From positions 657,680 through 721,679 of the forward strand of contig NZ_CADIJM010000003.1 in assembly GCF_902859585.1 (NCBI RefSeq): 64,000 nucleotides of DNA, given 5' to 3'. The translations under genes and the position numbers were made by a program. Position 1 is the first letter of the stretch; each line of letters begins with the position of its first letter. The DNA is from Achromobacter animicus. Its GTDB lineage: Bacteria; Pseudomonadota; Gammaproteobacteria; Burkholderiales; Burkholderiaceae_B. Below are positions 18,578-27,796 of the stretch, in pieces. The notes below the pieces were generated by a model. That model made no database searches. It was not told where the DNA came from and saw only the letters and a list, made by a program, of their open reading frames with translations.

Positions 18578-20170
18578 TTAGCGGTTGTTCTGCTGGATCT
18601 TCTGCTGCTTTTCGAGGCGGTTGTCGACGTACGCCTGCGCACGCAGTTGCTCGAGCCAGTCTTCAAAGGCCGGTTGGGCACGGCGCTCGAACAGCGTCTG
18701 GCGGGCGCGCATGCGGGCCAGATCGTCGGTCGCATCGTGATCGCGGCGTTCTTCGACCTCGATCAGGTGCCAACCGAACGGCGTCTGCACGGGTTGGCTG
18801 ATTTCGCCAGGTTGCAGCGCGTTCATCGCGGCCTCGAACGTCGGCACGGTTTCACCCGGGTTCAGCCAACCGAGTTCACCGCCTTGCGGCGCGGTGGCGT
18901 CCTGCGAATACTGGCGCGCCATTTCCTCGAACTTGGCGCTGCCGTTCACCAGACGCTGGCGAACCTGCTCCAGGCGCTGGCGGGCCAGTTCATCGCTCAT
19001 GACGGTCGACGTCTTGATCAGGATGTGGCGCGCGCGCGTTTGAACGACCTGCGTGGGACCCTGCGGCGCCTGCGCGCGCGCGGCCGGCTGCGGAGCCGGT
19101 TGCGGAGCGGCTTGGGGCGCCGGCGCGCGAGCCGTGCGGCTGGGCGCGGGCTGGGCGGTGCCGCGGTCCATCACCTTGATGATGTGGAAACCGTTGCCGC
19201 TCTGGATGAGCTGGCTGACCTGGCCCTTCTGCAGGTTGCTGATGGCCTTGACGAAGAGGTCGGGCCAGCCGTCCAGCGGACGCACGCCCATGACGCCGCC
19301 CTGCAGCGCCTCGGGACCGTCGGACGCCGCCGCGGCAAGGCTGGCGAAGTCGTCGCCACGCTTGGCTTGCGCCAGCAGGCCTTCGGCCTTCTTGCGCAGC
19401 AGCGCCAATTGTTCCGGCGACGAGCCTTCGGGCACGCGCACCAGAATCTGCGCCAGCGCGTACAGCATGGGACCGGCGGGCGCGGCGGCCTGCTCGGGCG
19501 CGGGCTGCGGTTGCGCCTGGGGTTGCGGTTGCTGGGCCTGCGGGGGAGCCGCACCGAAAGCCGGGTTGCGGCGTTGGTCCTTCAGGAAGGCGTCGACTTC
19601 AGCGTCGGAGATGACGATGGTCGAATCGACCGCGCGCTGACGCAGGCGATCCGAGCGGATCTCGTCACGCAGGGACTTGCGGTAACCGTCCCAGGACGTG
19701 CCGGCCTTCTCGAGCTCCTGGCGCAGTTGCGCCACGGTGATCTTGTTGCGCGCGGCGATGGCCTGGATGGCCGTGTCGATCTGGGCGTCATCCACGCGGA
19801 TGCCGAGGCGGTCGGCTTCGTGGCGCTGCACGCGCTCCATGATGAGACGCTGCAGCACCTGGTGTTGCAGCGTCTGGTCGTCCGGCACCTGGATGCCGCG
19901 CGATTTGAGTTCGCCTGCGATGCGCTGGGAAGCGTCGCGCAGTTCGCGCAGCGTGATCACATCCTTGTCGACGATCGCGGCAATGCCGTCCACGAACTGC
20001 TCGCCCTTGGGCGCGGGCGCTTCCTTGTTCTGCGCAGCCGGAGCGGCCTTGGCGCTGTTCGCGCCGCGGGCGGTCTGCTCGGCCGCATGAGCGGCGGGCA
20101 AGCCGGCGCACAAGGCCAGCAGCAGCGCATTGCCGGAGAGGCGGCGCAAAGAGTGCAACCTACGCATCAT
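18578..20170 (-). CDS. surA: Periplasmic peptidyl-prolyl isomerase/chaperone SurA
   Basis: A 530-residue periplasmic chaperone that escorts outer-membrane proteins, including LptD, to the BAM complex. It has a signal peptide (about residues 1-29, ending AHAAE), a SurA N-terminal helical domain (VDGIAAIVDKDVITLREL) and two parvulin domains (about residues 240-340 and 390-490; the second contains ARHILIKTS and GELGWLNPGETV). It is about 100 residues longer than E. coli SurA because of two Gln/Pro/Ala-rich inserts, one before each parvulin domain. The start ATG overlaps the lptD stop as ATGA, coupling the two. Confidence 0.95.
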   Translation of the reverse strand: MMRRLHSLRRLSGNALLLALCAGLPAAHAAEQTARGANSAKAAPAAQNKEAPAPKGEQFVDGIAAIVDKDVITLRELRDASQRIAGELKSRGIQVPDDQTLQHQVLQRLIMERVQRHEADRLGIRVDDAQIDTAIQAIAARNKITVAQLRQELEKAGTSWDGYRKSLRDEIRSDRLRQRAVDSTIVISDAEVDAFLKDQRRNPAFGAAPPQAQQPQPQAQPQPAPEQAAAPAGPMLYALAQILVRVPEGSSPEQLALLRKKAEGLLAQAKRGDDFASLAAAASDGPEALQGGVMGVRPLDGWPDLFVKAISNLQKGQVSQLIQSGNGFHIIKVMDRGTAQPAPSRTARAPAPQAAPQPAPQPAARAQAPQGPTQVVQTRARHILIKTSTVMSDELARQRLEQVRQRLVNGSAKFEEMARQYSQDATAPQGGELGWLNPGETVPTFEAAMNALQPGEISQPVQTPFGWHLIEVEERRDHDATDDLARMRARQTLFERRAQPAFEDWLEQLRAQAYVDNRLEKQQKIQQNNR

Positions 20171-22548
20171 TCATACCTTTCAAATGTGGTCCCGGCCTGC
20201 GCGGGCGGCGTGACGCGCGTGTAACCGGGGATACTTCTGTTCAGCAGGTTCATCGGGTCGGTTCCGAGGGAACCCAGGCCCGTGAGCTCAAGCTGGAAGA
20301 ACAGCGCGGAGTTGGTGTCCGCCGCCGATACGGCGTAGCGCTGGTAGACCATGCGGCCCACCCAGCAGCAGTCGCCCTTGTACTCCAGGCCGGCAATGGC
20401 CTGCGTCACGCGGGGAGATTCCGTCGTGTTGGCCACCGTGCTGGAGGGACCTGAACGCAAAGAGTAGTCCACCCGGCCCACGCCGTACCAGCGCTTGCTG
20501 AACGGCCACTGGACCGCCAAGCTGACCTGGTTCTGGCCTTGGGGCTGGTAGAGCACGCCTTGCTGCGGATCGCGCTGGTAACGGTACGCCAGGGCAACGG
20601 TGGTGAGACGCTGCGGCGACCAGCGCGCGCTCACGAGCCCGCGCGACCAGTTGTTGTCGTAGGGGTTGTATTGCGCCGCAAGGTCGGTGGACAGCGTATC
20701 GGTCAGGGCCGCGCTGGCGCCCACCAGGAAGTCGGAGCGCACGTTCTCGCGCGGCGTTTCGCCGGGCAGCGTGACTTCCTGGTCCTCGAAATACAGACGT
20801 TGGGCGACGCCCAGCGACATGCGCTCGAAGCCGGTGTCGGCATCCAGCCAACGCGTGGTCAGCGCCGCGGTGAGCTGGTTGGCGTTGGCGATTCGGTCCC
20901 AGCCGCCGGTGTAGATGTTTTCCTCGAAGGCCTGCGAGAAGCTGAAATCGGCCAGCGACGTGTCGAACACGGGCAGCTTGGATTGGTCACGATACGGCAC
21001 GCGCAGGTAATACAGGCGGGGTTCGAGGGTCTGTGTGGAGGACTTGCCGAAAAGCGTCGTGTCACGCTCGAAGATCAGGCCGGCATCGACGGACATGATG
21101 GGCAGTGTGCGCGACTGCGAACGCGGCAGGCCGGCTGCGTTGCCGCCGTTCAAGCCGAGCGTATCCACGCCATACCATTTGGTCTGGTAATCGGTGTAGT
21201 TGACGCCGGCCTTCGGGATGATGAACCAGCCGGGACGCACGATCGGATAGGACGCCGACAGATAGGTCTGAAGACGGTCCCCGTCGGGATACCGGCTTAC
21301 GGCGCCGAACTCCGGCATTTTGAAACGCACGGCCGTCGAGGTCCAATCGACATCGAAGCCGCCCCAGTCGTACCGGGCACCTCGCAGGTACAACTCGGGT
21401 TCCTTGTTGTACGGCGGAACTAGCGGCGCATCCGGATCCTGCAGCGTCTGATACTTATAGACCTGGGCATAGGTGCTCCAATAGCGGGATGCCCAGCCTA
21501 CCCGGCCACGTTGCGGCAGATAGGTGGTCGAGGCCTGGTTCAGGCCCAGCTGCGAAATATCGCGGTAGTAATTGTCGTCCGAGACCTTGGCCACGTCCCA
21601 GTCGGTATAAAAACCATGCGAGAACGTCTGTTGGTGACGCCACCAGTACATCCAGCGATCTTCGCCGGTGACATGGTCATCGGGCAAGTAGGTGCCATCG
21701 ATGGTGCCTGCATAGCTCGATCCCAGATAGCGGAACTCGCCGCCCAGCTGGGTGCCGCGTTTGGAAAAGTAGCGCGGCTGCACCGTCAGGTCGTAATTGG
21801 GCGCCAGGTTGAAGTAGTACGGGATCGAAATGTCGAAGCCGCCCTGGCTGGTCGTGCCGTAGGTCGGAATCAGGAAGCCCGACTTGCGTTCGCGCTTGAC
21901 CGGGAAGGTCATGTAAGGCGATGCGAGGATGGGCACGTCCTTGAAATACAGCACGCCGCCGCGGGCCACGCCTTCGTTTTCGTCGAAGTCGATATCGACC
22001 GAATTGGCCTTGATGTACCAGGACGGGTTTTCGCACGGGCAGCCGCTGTACGTCACCGTGTGCAGCCGCATCTGCGACTTGCTGAAGATGTCCGCGTGGT
22101 CGGCGACGGCAAAGCCGCCCGTGGCGCCCAGCCAGAAGTTGGGTTTTTCGACTTCGCCGGAATACCGGTCCACGTTGAACGTGGCGTTCGGGCCGGTCAC
22201 CAGCGTGCCGTCGCGCATCATGCGGGCGTTGCCGCGCACGTCGACCTTGCCGGTGTCCTTGCGGTAATTGATCTCGTCGCCCTTGATCACGCCGTCGATG
22301 CGGCGCACCTGCGCGTTGCCGGACAGCGTGAGCTCGTAGTCGGGGTCGCCCGAAATGGTGTCCGCTTCCATGAAAGCGGGAATGCTCTCGTCGGGCAACC
22401 GGTGCATGCGCAGACCCGGAGACGTGCGCAGCTGGGGGGTTGACGTGACCGACGGCGCGGAAGCAGCGGTGCCCGGGCTACCTTGAGCCTGGGCGGCTCC
22501 GGCGGCGACGCTGACAACAGAGAGGATCAACCACGGAACCTTGCGCAC
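20167..22548 (-). CDS. lptD: LPS-assembly outer-membrane protein LptD
   Basis: About 793 residues. It inserts lipopolysaccharide into the outer leaflet as a 26-strand barrel with LptE. The best start is GTG at 22548, giving a signal peptide that ends AAQAQG; the longer open frame upstream is antisense to amgK and not real. An OstA-like jellyroll (about residues 55-170) is followed by the barrel. The cysteines used for the essential disulfides are visible as C-P-C near residue 175 and the C-C pair late in the barrel (KGDCCWVG). The gene overlaps surA by four bases. A TATAAT lies on this strand at 22631-22636, a possible -10. Confidence 0.93.
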   Translation of the reverse strand: MRKVPWLILSVVSVAAGAAQAQGSPGTAASAPSVTSTPQLRTSPGLRMHRLPDESIPAFMEADTISGDPDYELTLSGNAQVRRIDGVIKGDEINYRKDTGKVDVRGNARMMRDGTLVTGPNATFNVDRYSGEVEKPNFWLGATGGFAVADHADIFSKSQMRLHTVTYSGCPCENPSWYIKANSVDIDFDENEGVARGGVLYFKDVPILASPYMTFPVKRERKSGFLIPTYGTTSQGGFDISIPYYFNLAPNYDLTVQPRYFSKRGTQLGGEFRYLGSSYAGTIDGTYLPDDHVTGEDRWMYWWRHQQTFSHGFYTDWDVAKVSDDNYYRDISQLGLNQASTTYLPQRGRVGWASRYWSTYAQVYKYQTLQDPDAPLVPPYNKEPELYLRGARYDWGGFDVDWTSTAVRFKMPEFGAVSRYPDGDRLQTYLSASYPIVRPGWFIIPKAGVNYTDYQTKWYGVDTLGLNGGNAAGLPRSQSRTLPIMSVDAGLIFERDTTLFGKSSTQTLEPRLYYLRVPYRDQSKLPVFDTSLADFSFSQAFEENIYTGGWDRIANANQLTAALTTRWLDADTGFERMSLGVAQRLYFEDQEVTLPGETPRENVRSDFLVGASAALTDTLSTDLAAQYNPYDNNWSRGLVSARWSPQRLTTVALAYRYQRDPQQGVLYQPQGQNQVSLAVQWPFSKRWYGVGRVDYSLRSGPSSTVANTTESPRVTQAIAGLEYKGDCCWVGRMVYQRYAVSAADTNSALFFQLELTGLGSLGTDPMNLLNRSIPGYTRVTPPAQAGTTFERYE

Positions 22549-22716
22549 GAATGAAAACAGCCCTTTTAGACCACGGGAGAGCCGGACAAAGGCGCCCACG
22601 GGGGGCCAATGCTGACGGAAATGAGCCGGTATTATAGAGAAGCCGCGAACAACGCCCAGCCTTATGTTCGCCAAATCGAAATTTCCGCAATTTTGCCCTT
22701 CTGACACGGATCTTCC

Positions 22717-23757
22717 TTGAAAAACGATCACGACCCCCGCTTGGCGCAGGTGCGCAACTGGCTGCAAGGCCTGCCCCCTGCCCTGAACCTGGCCGTGGAG
22801 ACGCTGCGCCCCGCGTCGGCTGACGCAAGCTTTCGCCGGTACTTCAGGCTGGACGCCGGATCGCGCACCCTGATTGTCATGGACGCCCCGCCCCAGCACG
22901 AGGACTGCCGCCCCTTCCTGCACGTGGACAAGCTGCTGGCGGACGCCGGCCTGAACGTGCCGGCGGTGCTGGCGCAGGACCTGGACCAGGGCCTGCTCCT
23001 GCTGTCCGACCTGGGCGAACAAACCTACTATCAGCGCATCCAGGACGGTCTGGACGACGCCCAGTTGCAGACGCTGTACCGCGAGGCGCTGGCCGCCCTG
23101 GTCAAGCTGCAAAAGGCCTCGACCGCCGGCCTGGGCACCTACGACAGCGCGCGCCTGGCCGACGAGCTGAAACTGTTCCCCGAGTGGTACGTGCAGAAGC
23201 ACCACGGCGTCACGCTGGACGACAAGACCGCCAATGCCCTGGAAAAGATCTTCGCCCTGCTGTCGGCCAGCAACGGCGGGCAGCCCCAGGTGCTGGTGCA
23301 CCGCGATTTCCATTCGCCCAACCTGATGGTCTGCGACCAGCCGGAGTACGGCCCCAACCCGGGAGTCATCGACTTTCAGGATGCGCTGGCCGGCCCCATC
23401 ACCTACGACCTGGCGTCGCTGGTGACCGACGCCCGGACCACCTGGGAAGAACCGCAACAGCTCGACTGGGCAATCCGCTACTGGGAAATGGCGCGCGCGG
23501 CCGGCCTGCCGGTCGACGCCGATTTCGCCGAATTCCACCGCGCCTATGAATGGATGGGCCTGCAGCGCAACCTGCGGATCCTGGGCGTCTTCGCGCGCCT
23601 GAACCACCGCGACGGCAAGGCGCACTACCTGGCGCACATGCCCCGCGTGAACGGCTACGTCCGCCAGGTGGCGCAGCGCTACGGCGTCTTCACGCCGCTC
23701 CTGCGCCTGCTCGATCGCCTGGACGACCGCCAGGTCAGCGTCGGATACACGTTCTGA
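22717..23757 (+). CDS. amgK: N-acetylmuramate/N-acetylglucosamine kinase (AmgK)
   Basis: A 346-residue aminoglycoside-phosphotransferase-fold kinase. AmgK phosphorylates MurNAc at C1 in the cell-wall recycling shortcut that bypasses de novo UDP-MurNAc synthesis. Visible motifs are ADASFRRYFRLD near the start, the Brenner motif VLVHRDFHSPNLMV and the metal-binding IDFQDALAG. It starts with TTG at 22717. Its stop overlaps the murU start (TGATG), and the adjacency to MurU plus the divergent lptD neighbour match the pseudomonad arrangement, which supports AmgK over a generic APH kinase. Confidence 0.88.
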   Translation: MKNDHDPRLAQVRNWLQGLPPALNLAVETLRPASADASFRRYFRLDAGSRTLIVMDAPPQHEDCRPFLHVDKLLADAGLNVPAVLAQDLDQGLLLLSDLGEQTYYQRIQDGLDDAQLQTLYREALAALVKLQKASTAGLGTYDSARLADELKLFPEWYVQKHHGVTLDDKTANALEKIFALLSASNGGQPQVLVHRDFHSPNLMVCDQPEYGPNPGVIDFQDALAGPITYDLASLVTDARTTWEEPQQLDWAIRYWEMARAAGLPVDADFAEFHRAYEWMGLQRNLRILGVFARLNHRDGKAHYLAHMPRVNGYVRQVAQRYGVFTPLLRLLDRLDDRQVSVGYTF

Positions 23758-24443
23758 TGCGCGCCATGATCCTCGCCGCGGGCCGCGGCGAACGCATGCG
23801 CCCGCTGACCGACCACCTGCCCAAGCCCATGCTGCCGGTGGGCGGCAAGCCGCTGATCGTCTGGCACCTGGAACGGCTGGCCGCGGCCGGTATCCGCGAC
23901 ATCGTCATCAACCATGCCTGGCTTGGCCACGAGATCGAACGCGGGCTGGGCGATGGCGCCGCGCATGGCGTGCGCATCCGCTATTCGGCCGAAGCCACCG
24001 CGCTGGAAACCGCCGGCGGCATTGCGCAGGCGCTCCCCCTGTTGGGCGACGACCCTTTCCTCGTCATCAACGGCGACATCTGGTGCGACTGGGATCCGGC
24101 CGCCGCGCAAGACGCCGCGCGCCTTGTGGCGCGGGGCGGCGCCTGGCTGCTTTTGGTGGACAACCCCGCGCATCATCCTGCCGGCGACTTCGTCCTGACG
24201 GCTGATGGGCGTGTGCTGGCCTACGGCGAGCCGCGTTTGACCTTTGCCGGCGTGGGCGTCTACCATCCTTCGTTGTTCGCGGACGTCCCGCGCGGCGAAG
24301 CAGCGCCGCTGGCGCCGCTGCTCAGGCAGGCGATGGGCCAGGACCAGGTGCACGGCGCCCGGCATGCGGGCCGATGGACGGATGTCGGCACCCCGCAGCG
24401 GCTTGCCGACCTGGACGCGGAACTGGCTGGCACGGCCGCCTGA
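23757..24443 (+). CDS. murU: MurNAc-1-phosphate uridylyltransferase
   Basis: A 228-residue nucleotidyltransferase that makes UDP-MurNAc from MurNAc-1-P and UTP, completing the AmgK-MurU bypass. The N-terminal signature AAGRGERMRPLTDHLPKPM binds the nucleotide. LVINGDIWCDW holds a metal-binding Asp, and GRWTDVGTPQRLADL closes the domain. The start at 23757 overlaps the amgK stop; an open frame extends further upstream but runs antisense-like through amgK and is rejected. The family also contains glucose-1-phosphate nucleotidyltransferases, but gene context favours MurU. Confidence 0.88.
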   Translation: MRAMILAAGRGERMRPLTDHLPKPMLPVGGKPLIVWHLERLAAAGIRDIVINHAWLGHEIERGLGDGAAHGVRIRYSAEATALETAGGIAQALPLLGDDPFLVINGDIWCDWDPAAAQDAARLVARGGAWLLLVDNPAHHPAGDFVLTADGRVLAYGEPRLTFAGVGVYHPSLFADVPRGEAAPLAPLLRQAMGQDQVHGARHAGRWTDVGTPQRLADLDAELAGTAA

Positions 24444-24602
24444 CAGGGCTGCCTAACACCCACATATTTCACAATATCAAGGTGCGCAACGAGGCTTGTC
24501 TGCGCACCATCGCCCCCGGCTAACGGGGTATTCTCTGACGCTTTGGCATGCGCGCGCCGCTTGCCCACAGGCATAAACACAGGAAGTTTTCTAGGAATGG
24601 GG

Positions 24603-25301
24603 ATGTTTGGAAGATCGCAACGGGCCACGTTCAAGCCCTCCGTATACCAGCCGGGGCAACGCACGCGCCGCATGCCGCGCTGGCTCGTCTTGCTGATGGT
24701 TGGCATTGCGCTTGGCGCGGGCGGTGTGCTCTTCCTGCAAACCAATTACGGCCCGCAACGCCTGACCGTCGAACAATCCGAACAGTTGCACAGCGAGCTC
24801 AGCGCCTCCAACATGGAGCGCCAGCGCCTGCAGACCCAGCTTGAAGAAGCCACCCAGCAGCGCGACGCCAACAAGGCCGGCCACGAAAAGCTGACCACCG
24901 ACCTGGCGGAATCCCGCGCCAAGATCGAAACGCTGAACAAGGAACTGGTGCTGTTCCAGGACGCCATGCCGCCCGATCCTCGCGGCGGCAACATCGGCAT
25001 CCGATCGGCCAGCTTCAAGCGCGCCCCCGGCCTGCTGGACTATCAGGTGCTGGTGATGCGCGAAGACCGCACGGGCGCGCCCTTCAAGGGCACGCTGACC
25101 TTCGCCATCGAAGGCTCCTACCCCAACGGCCGCGCCGCCACCGTGACCCCGGAAGGCCCCGCGCTCACGGTCGACCGCTACGACTACGCGCTGGGCCAGC
25201 TCAAGCTGCCCGACGGGTTCACCGCACGGGTCGTGGTGCTGCGTGTGCTGGACCCCAACCAGAAACAGCAGGCCATGCGCATCTACAACGTACGCAACTG
25301 A
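24603..25301 (+). CDS. DUF6776-like single-pass coiled-coil membrane protein
   Basis: About 232 residues. A basic N-terminus precedes one transmembrane segment (about residues 28-46), then a coiled coil (about residues 55-125, with repeats such as LQTQLEEATQQRDANK and IETLNKELVLFQD), then a compact beta-rich C-terminal domain (about 135-232, with LDYQVLVMRED). The topology suggests an inner-membrane protein with a periplasmic coiled coil. I recall this layout as DUF6776 in betaproteobacteria; the function is unknown. Start 24603 is preferred because AGGA lies 6 bp upstream; 24597 is also possible. It is followed by a strong terminator. Confidence 0.7.
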   Translation: MFGRSQRATFKPSVYQPGQRTRRMPRWLVLLMVGIALGAGGVLFLQTNYGPQRLTVEQSEQLHSELSASNMERQRLQTQLEEATQQRDANKAGHEKLTTDLAESRAKIETLNKELVLFQDAMPPDPRGGNIGIRSASFKRAPGLLDYQVLVMREDRTGAPFKGTLTFAIEGSYPNGRAATVTPEGPALTVDRYDYALGQLKLPDGFTARVVVLRVLDPNQKQQAMRIYNVRN

Positions 25302-25362
25302 AGCGTGCGCAACTAAAAGCATGTGCCACTGAAGGCCCCCTACCGGCCTGACCTGGCCCCAA

Positions 25363-25386
25363 AACCCGCCCCTCGGCGGGTTTTTT
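25363..25386 (+). terminator. Rho-independent terminator
   Basis: An 8-bp stem (25363-25370 with 25375-25382) and a CCTC loop are followed by a T-run to 25386. It ends the DUF6776-like transcript just before the MarR-controlled promoter. Confidence 0.88.
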
Positions 25387-25400
25387 ATCGTCTTCAAAAT

Positions 25401-25448
25401 TTGGTTGCGTGCGCAACATACTGGGAATATAGTTGCGCAAACAACCAA
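25401..25448 (+). promoter_or_regulatory. Promoter with nested inverted repeats, probable MarR operator
   Basis: Two nested dyads lie upstream of the monooxygenase. TTGGTTG (25401-25407) pairs with CAACCAA (25442-25448). Inside it, GTTGCG (25404-25409) pairs with CGCAAC (25412-25417), and the palindrome TTGCGCAA sits at 25433-25440. A sigma70-like promoter fits between them: -35 TTGCGT at 25405-25410 and -10 TATAGT at 25428-25433, spaced 17 bp. Operator halves overlap both boxes, as expected for repression. The MarR regulator encoded two genes downstream is the likely ligand-responsive repressor; that link is inferred. Confidence 0.6.
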
Positions 25449-25462
25449 TTTCTGGAGACGGC

Positions 25463-27061
25463 ATGACGCTCCCTTCGCATGTTCCCGTCCTGATCGCCGG
25501 CGGCGGTCCGGTCGGTCTGACCCTGGCCGCCCTGCTCGCCGAGTACGGCATTGCCTCGCTCACCATCGAGGCCGATGAAGCCTACTGCAGCGGCAGCCGC
25601 GCCATCTGCATGTCGCGCCGGTCGCAGGAAATCCTGGGCTGGATCGGCGCCGACCGGCCGCTGATCGACACCGGCCTGGCCTGGACAGGCGGTCGCAGCT
25701 ATTACCGCGACCGCGAAGTCCTGCACTTCCAGATGCCGCACGATCCCCTGCAGCGGTATGCCCCGATGGTGAACATCCAGCAGTACTACGTGGAGGAATT
25801 CGCGCACCAGGCCATGCAGCGCCATCCCGGCCTCGCCACCCTCGCCTGGTCAGCACGCGTCACCGCCGTGCAGCCCGGTCCGGACGGCGTATCGGTCGAG
25901 GTGGAAGCGGGCGGCGCCCGTCACACGGTGCGCGCCGACTGGCTCGTCGCCTGCGACGGCGGCCGCAGCACCGTCCGCGAATCCATGGGCCTGAAGCTCG
26001 AAGGCATGCAGTACGAAGGCCGCTACGTCATCGTCGATATCGAACAGGAATCGCAACGGCCTGTCGAGCGCCTGGCCTGGTTCGATCCCCCATCCAATCC
26101 CGGCTCCACGCTGCTGATGCACCGCCAGCCCGGCAACATCTGGCGCGTCGATTACCAGATCCGCGACGACGAAGACCCCGACGAGGCCGTCAAGCCGGAA
26201 AACGTGCTGCCGCGCGTGCAAAGCCATTTGGACATGATTGGCGAGACCGCGCCCTGGAAGCCGCTCTGGATCTCCATCTACAACGCCAAGTGCCTGACGC
26301 TGGACCGCTACCGCCACGGCCGCGTGCTGTTCGCGGGCGACGCGGGCCATCTGGTGCCGATCTTCGGCGTGCGCGGCCTGAATTCCGGGCTGGACGACGC
26401 CGGCAACCTGGCCTGGAAACTGGCGTGGGTGCTGAAAGGCCAGTCGCCCGACACCCTGCTGGACAGCTACAGCATCGAGCGCGTCCATGCCACGCGGCAG
26501 AACCTGGCCTATGGCGCCAAAAGCACGGAATTCATGGCGCCGCCGGATTTCGGCTTCCGGCTCATGCGCGACGCCGCGCTGCGCCTGGCCCTGGTGGACG
26601 ACGGCGTGCGGTCGCTCATCAATCCGCGCCAGTCCGCACCTATCTCCTATGACACCTCGCCGCTGAACCGCGAGGACCGTGCGCCCGAAGCCGGCCCCGC
26701 CGCCGCGCCCGGACAGCCCGCGCCCGACGTGCTGCTGCAAGACGGCGAATCCCCGCAGTACCTGACCGCCAGCTTTGGCGCGGGCTTCGTCGCGCTGGCC
26801 ATTGCGCCCGATGCGGCGTTGTCGGCGGCTTTGAACACACTGGCTGCGGACACGCAGAACGCGCCCCAGCCACTGCGGGTGCTGCGGGCAGGCGAAGGCG
26901 GACTGGCCGACCCGCACGGCCAGCTTGCCGCGCGTTACGGCAATCAGGCAGGCGCGGTCTACCTGCTCCGTCCGGACGGTTACGTGCTGGGCCGCTGGAT
27001 CGCGCCCGCCGCCGCTGAACTGCGCGCCGCGCTGGCGCCCTACTACCCTCGCTGCACGTGA
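25463..27061 (+). CDS. FAD-dependent aromatic monooxygenase (MhpA/PheA type)
   Basis: A 532-residue class A flavoprotein hydroxylase. FAD-binding motifs: GGGPVGLTLAALLAEYG near residue 13, the DG motif ACDGGRSTVRE near residue 160, and the GD motif FAGDAGHLVPIFGVRG near residue 290. The C-terminal 130 residues form the thioredoxin-like domain of this group. It resembles 3-(3-hydroxyphenyl)propionate hydroxylases, so a phenolic substrate is likely, but no ring-cleavage genes are nearby to identify it. The start at 25463 has a GGAG site; the open frame begins ten codons earlier inside the operator. It is first in a three-gene operon with a DUF2783-like gene and marR. Confidence 0.85.
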   Translation: MTLPSHVPVLIAGGGPVGLTLAALLAEYGIASLTIEADEAYCSGSRAICMSRRSQEILGWIGADRPLIDTGLAWTGGRSYYRDREVLHFQMPHDPLQRYAPMVNIQQYYVEEFAHQAMQRHPGLATLAWSARVTAVQPGPDGVSVEVEAGGARHTVRADWLVACDGGRSTVRESMGLKLEGMQYEGRYVIVDIEQESQRPVERLAWFDPPSNPGSTLLMHRQPGNIWRVDYQIRDDEDPDEAVKPENVLPRVQSHLDMIGETAPWKPLWISIYNAKCLTLDRYRHGRVLFAGDAGHLVPIFGVRGLNSGLDDAGNLAWKLAWVLKGQSPDTLLDSYSIERVHATRQNLAYGAKSTEFMAPPDFGFRLMRDAALRLALVDDGVRSLINPRQSAPISYDTSPLNREDRAPEAGPAAAPGQPAPDVLLQDGESPQYLTASFGAGFVALAIAPDAALSAALNTLAADTQNAPQPLRVLRAGEGGLADPHGQLAARYGNQAGAVYLLRPDGYVLGRWIAPAAAELRAALAPYYPRCT

Positions 27062-27083
27062 ACGCCCCCCCGAAAGGCCAAGC

Positions 27084-27326
27084 ATGAACAACGAATCTCT
27101 GGATCAGGTCTACACCAGCATGGCGCAGGCGCTGACGCGCGTCGGCGAATCGCGCGCGCCGCTCTTTCTGTCGATACTCGGCTTGTCGTTGCTGAGCCGC
27201 CTGCCTTCCACGCAGGACGCGCTGGCCCTGCTGGCACAGGCCGAAGCCGCCAGCCTCGAGGACGGCGCTATGGCAAACTATCCGGCCTCATCTTCCGCGG
27301 GCGCAGATCCCGCCCGCCCGACGTGA
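27084..27326 (+). CDS. Small DUF2783-like protein
   Basis: An 80-residue protein, probably mostly helical in its first 50 residues (LDQVYTSMAQALTRVG, LFLSILGLSLLSRLPSTQDAL) with an unstructured tail. It resembles the small DUF2783 proteins commonly encoded right after FAD-dependent hydroxylases; their role is unknown. It starts 22 bp after the monooxygenase and overlaps the marR GTG start by four bases, so it is clearly part of the operon. Confidence 0.65.
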   Translation: MNNESLDQVYTSMAQALTRVGESRAPLFLSILGLSLLSRLPSTQDALALLAQAEAASLEDGAMANYPASSSAGADPARPT

Positions 27327-27778
27327 AAACGCCCCCTCTGGAACGATTCCTGACTTACCGCCTGCACGTGCTCAACAAGATCACGGACCGGGACACGAAT
27401 CGGGCTTACTTGAAGGATTGCGACATTCCTCTGGGCGAGGCGCGGTGCCTGGCCGCCATCGGCCGGTTTGCGCCGCTCTCGGTCAATGACCTGGCGCGCG
27501 CCGCCAACCTGAACAAGGGCCAGGCCAGCCGATCCGCGCAGGCACTGGTGGATCGCGGGCTGGTGGAAAAAACGGTGTCGGCGTCAGACGGACGCGGCGT
27601 CGTGCTGGCGCCGACCGCCGAGGGCCTGACGCACTACCGGCGCATCATCGACCTCATCGCGCACCGCAACGAAGAGATCTTCGGCTGCCTGACCGCCGAA
27701 GAACAGCGGCAGTTCGGCGATATGCTGGACCGCCTGATCGGCCATCTGCAAGCCGAGGCTGGCGACGCCGCGGACTGA
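27323..27778 (+). CDS. MarR-family transcriptional regulator
   Basis: A 151-residue winged-helix regulator. The recognition helix region reads LSVNDLARAANLNKGQASRSAQALVDRG, followed by the wing with SASDGRGVVLAPTAEG. Long N- and C-terminal helices for dimerisation flank it. It starts with GTG overlapping the preceding gene (GTGA). It most likely represses its own operon through the nested palindromes at 25401-25448 and is released by a phenolic ligand; the operator assignment is inferred from position and symmetry. Confidence 0.88.
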   Translation: MKTPPLERFLTYRLHVLNKITDRDTNRAYLKDCDIPLGEARCLAAIGRFAPLSVNDLARAANLNKGQASRSAQALVDRGLVEKTVSASDGRGVVLAPTAEGLTHYRRIIDLIAHRNEEIFGCLTAEEQRQFGDMLDRLIGHLQAEAGDAAD

Positions 27779-27796
27779 GCGCGGCGGCAGCCTCGT

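Noticed and set aside
18077-20224. 715-codon plus-strand frame opposite rsmA and surA
   Set aside because: It is antisense to two clear genes and has shadow composition.
22549-23637. Upstream extension of the lptD frame
   Set aside because: The extra 363 codons lie antisense to amgK; the signal peptide of LptD starts at the GTG at 22548.
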